From contig CAZCFT010000028.1 of assembly GCA_964498015.1 (NCBI GenBank), positions 1 to 23,899 on the forward strand: 23,899 nucleotides of DNA, in the 5' to 3' direction. The notes beneath the pieces are model-generated. The model searched no databases and was not told where the DNA came from. It saw only the letters and a list, made by a program, of their open reading frames with translations. Each line of letters opens with the position of its first letter. Position 1 is the stretch's first letter. The translations under genes were made by a program, and so were the position numbers. Below are positions 23,085 through 23,899 of this stretch, piece after piece. This stretch comes from CAWEZN01 sp964498015 (GTDB lineage: Bacteria; Zixibacteria; MSB-5A5; GN15; PGXB01).

Positions 23085-23885
23085 ATGAATTACGTTAACA
23101 GGAACAAGATGGCTGCACAAGTCATCCTCATTATGATGGTGCTTATGTTATTAGGGTGTTCAGATGATCCTACCTCACGAAAGACTGGACCTACCGCAGA
23201 CTTCTCTGCCACTCCAACAGGCGGTGTCGAGCCATTAGCTGTATCATTTAGTGATGCATCAACCCCGGGGACGTCTGCAATTACGAGCTGGACTTGGGAT
23301 TTTGGTGATAACGCAACCAGTAGTTCGCAAAATCCGAGCCACACTTACGTCACGGGTACGTATTCAGTTTCACTTACAGTCACCACATCTGTCGGCTCCG
23401 ATACAAAAGTGCGATCCGGTCTTGTGACTGTGAGCCCTCAGCCGCTGAGTAACAGTGATGTGGCATTGCAATCAAAGGGCGGGACTGCAACTGCAATTAG
23501 TGAAGGAACGTATCTGGGTCAGACACAATACGACCACTATGCAAATGATGGAACAGAATCCACTTCCTGGTCAGATAGCTGGGACATGCCCGCATGGTTA
23601 AGAATTGAATTCGACCAAATCTATGCAATTGATAGTGTAGGAGTACTGTGGGCATCCCATCAACACACTTTTTCAATAAGCCTGTCCACAGATGGTAATA
23701 GTTGGACTACAGTTGTACCATCTCGCTTATCTAATAATTCGGAAGGTTCTCAACCGGTACACGAATCATTTACCATTTCAAGCACAAATGCGAAATATAT
23801 TAAGATTGATATTACTACAACCAGCGCTCCATATTCTCATATATTCCAGGCATCGGTGGGTGAATTAGAGGCTTACGGACATTGA
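23085..23885 (+). CDS. Surface lipoprotein with PKD and discoidin (F5/8 type C) domains
   Basis: 266 residues from the ATG at 23085, set by AGGAG eight bases upstream; the frame opens earlier at 23007 without a ribosome site. The signal peptide ends in a perfect lipobox, LLGC, with the lipid-bearing Cys25 followed by SDDP. A PKD domain spans about 36-117, with the hallmark WTWDFGD (69-75) and HTY...GTYSVSLTV. A discoidin-like beta-sandwich spans about 124-264 (YANDGTESTSWSDSWDMPAW, LRIEFDQIYAID, FSISLSTDGNSW, GELEAYG). Such domains bind sugars or surface polymers, so this is probably an adhesin or glycan-binding lipoprotein; no catalytic domain is present. The gene stands alone on this strand, beneath a C-tract promoter. 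Confidence 0.9.
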   Translation: MNYVNRNKMAAQVILIMMVLMLLGCSDDPTSRKTGPTADFSATPTGGVEPLAVSFSDASTPGTSAITSWTWDFGDNATSSSQNPSHTYVTGTYSVSLTVTTSVGSDTKVRSGLVTVSPQPLSNSDVALQSKGGTATAISEGTYLGQTQYDHYANDGTESTSWSDSWDMPAWLRIEFDQIYAIDSVGVLWASHQHTFSISLSTDGNSWTTVVPSRLSNNSEGSQPVHESFTISSTNAKYIKIDITTTSAPYSHIFQASVGELEAYGH

Positions 23886-23899
23886 TTTTCCGTTTTGTT

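Overview
The window reads as chromosomal DNA from an uncultured Gram-negative bacterium of the FCB/Zixibacteria-like kind. Pointers are paired LapA/LapB envelope proteins, SPOR-domain, MltD-type and lipoprotein genes, a 31-residue COX24/mS38-like basic protein, and a large exported protein with cohesin-like repeats and a FlgD-like/type IX-like C-terminal tail. Shine-Dalgarno sites are clear and common, which argues against Bacteroidota proper. The phylum assignment is an inference.

Left part (1-2485, minus strand): a partial unknown gene running off the edge, an NTF2-like gene, a small membrane protein, a 31-residue membrane peptide overlapping the end of lexA, and lexA. The lexA promoter has a CTG-N10-CAG SOS-type box inside its 17-base spacer. 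Repeat elements sit between these genes. Centre-left (2485-5240, plus strand): purD-purE and an exported TPR protein, closed by a strong hairpin. Next (5251-10007, minus): two exported proteins, one with three internal repeats and one predicted seven-bladed propeller with BACON-like and cohesin-like domains and a sorting-type tail. 10143-10662 holds the mS38-like gene and an HU gene followed by a rho-independent terminator.

Right part (10842-22590, minus): sppA and an MltD-type transglycosylase with three LysM domains, apparently driven by a promoter at the miaA stop codon. Upstream of that is a tight run lapA-lapB-SPOR/TPR-mutS-mutL-miaA with overlapping stop and start codons. It joins envelope/LPS control to mismatch repair and tRNA modification. 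A lone exported protein gene follows at 21928-22590.

Right end (22591-23899): a 494-base gene-free stretch with dispersed palindromic repeats leads into a plus-strand lipoprotein gene (PKD plus discoidin domains). Its likely promoter has a C9-T-C5 tract as the spacer, and its leader can fold into a long hairpin. This is the best candidate for an undescribed regulatory arrangement (possible phase variation of a surface lipoprotein). The second is the LexA-coupled membrane peptide.
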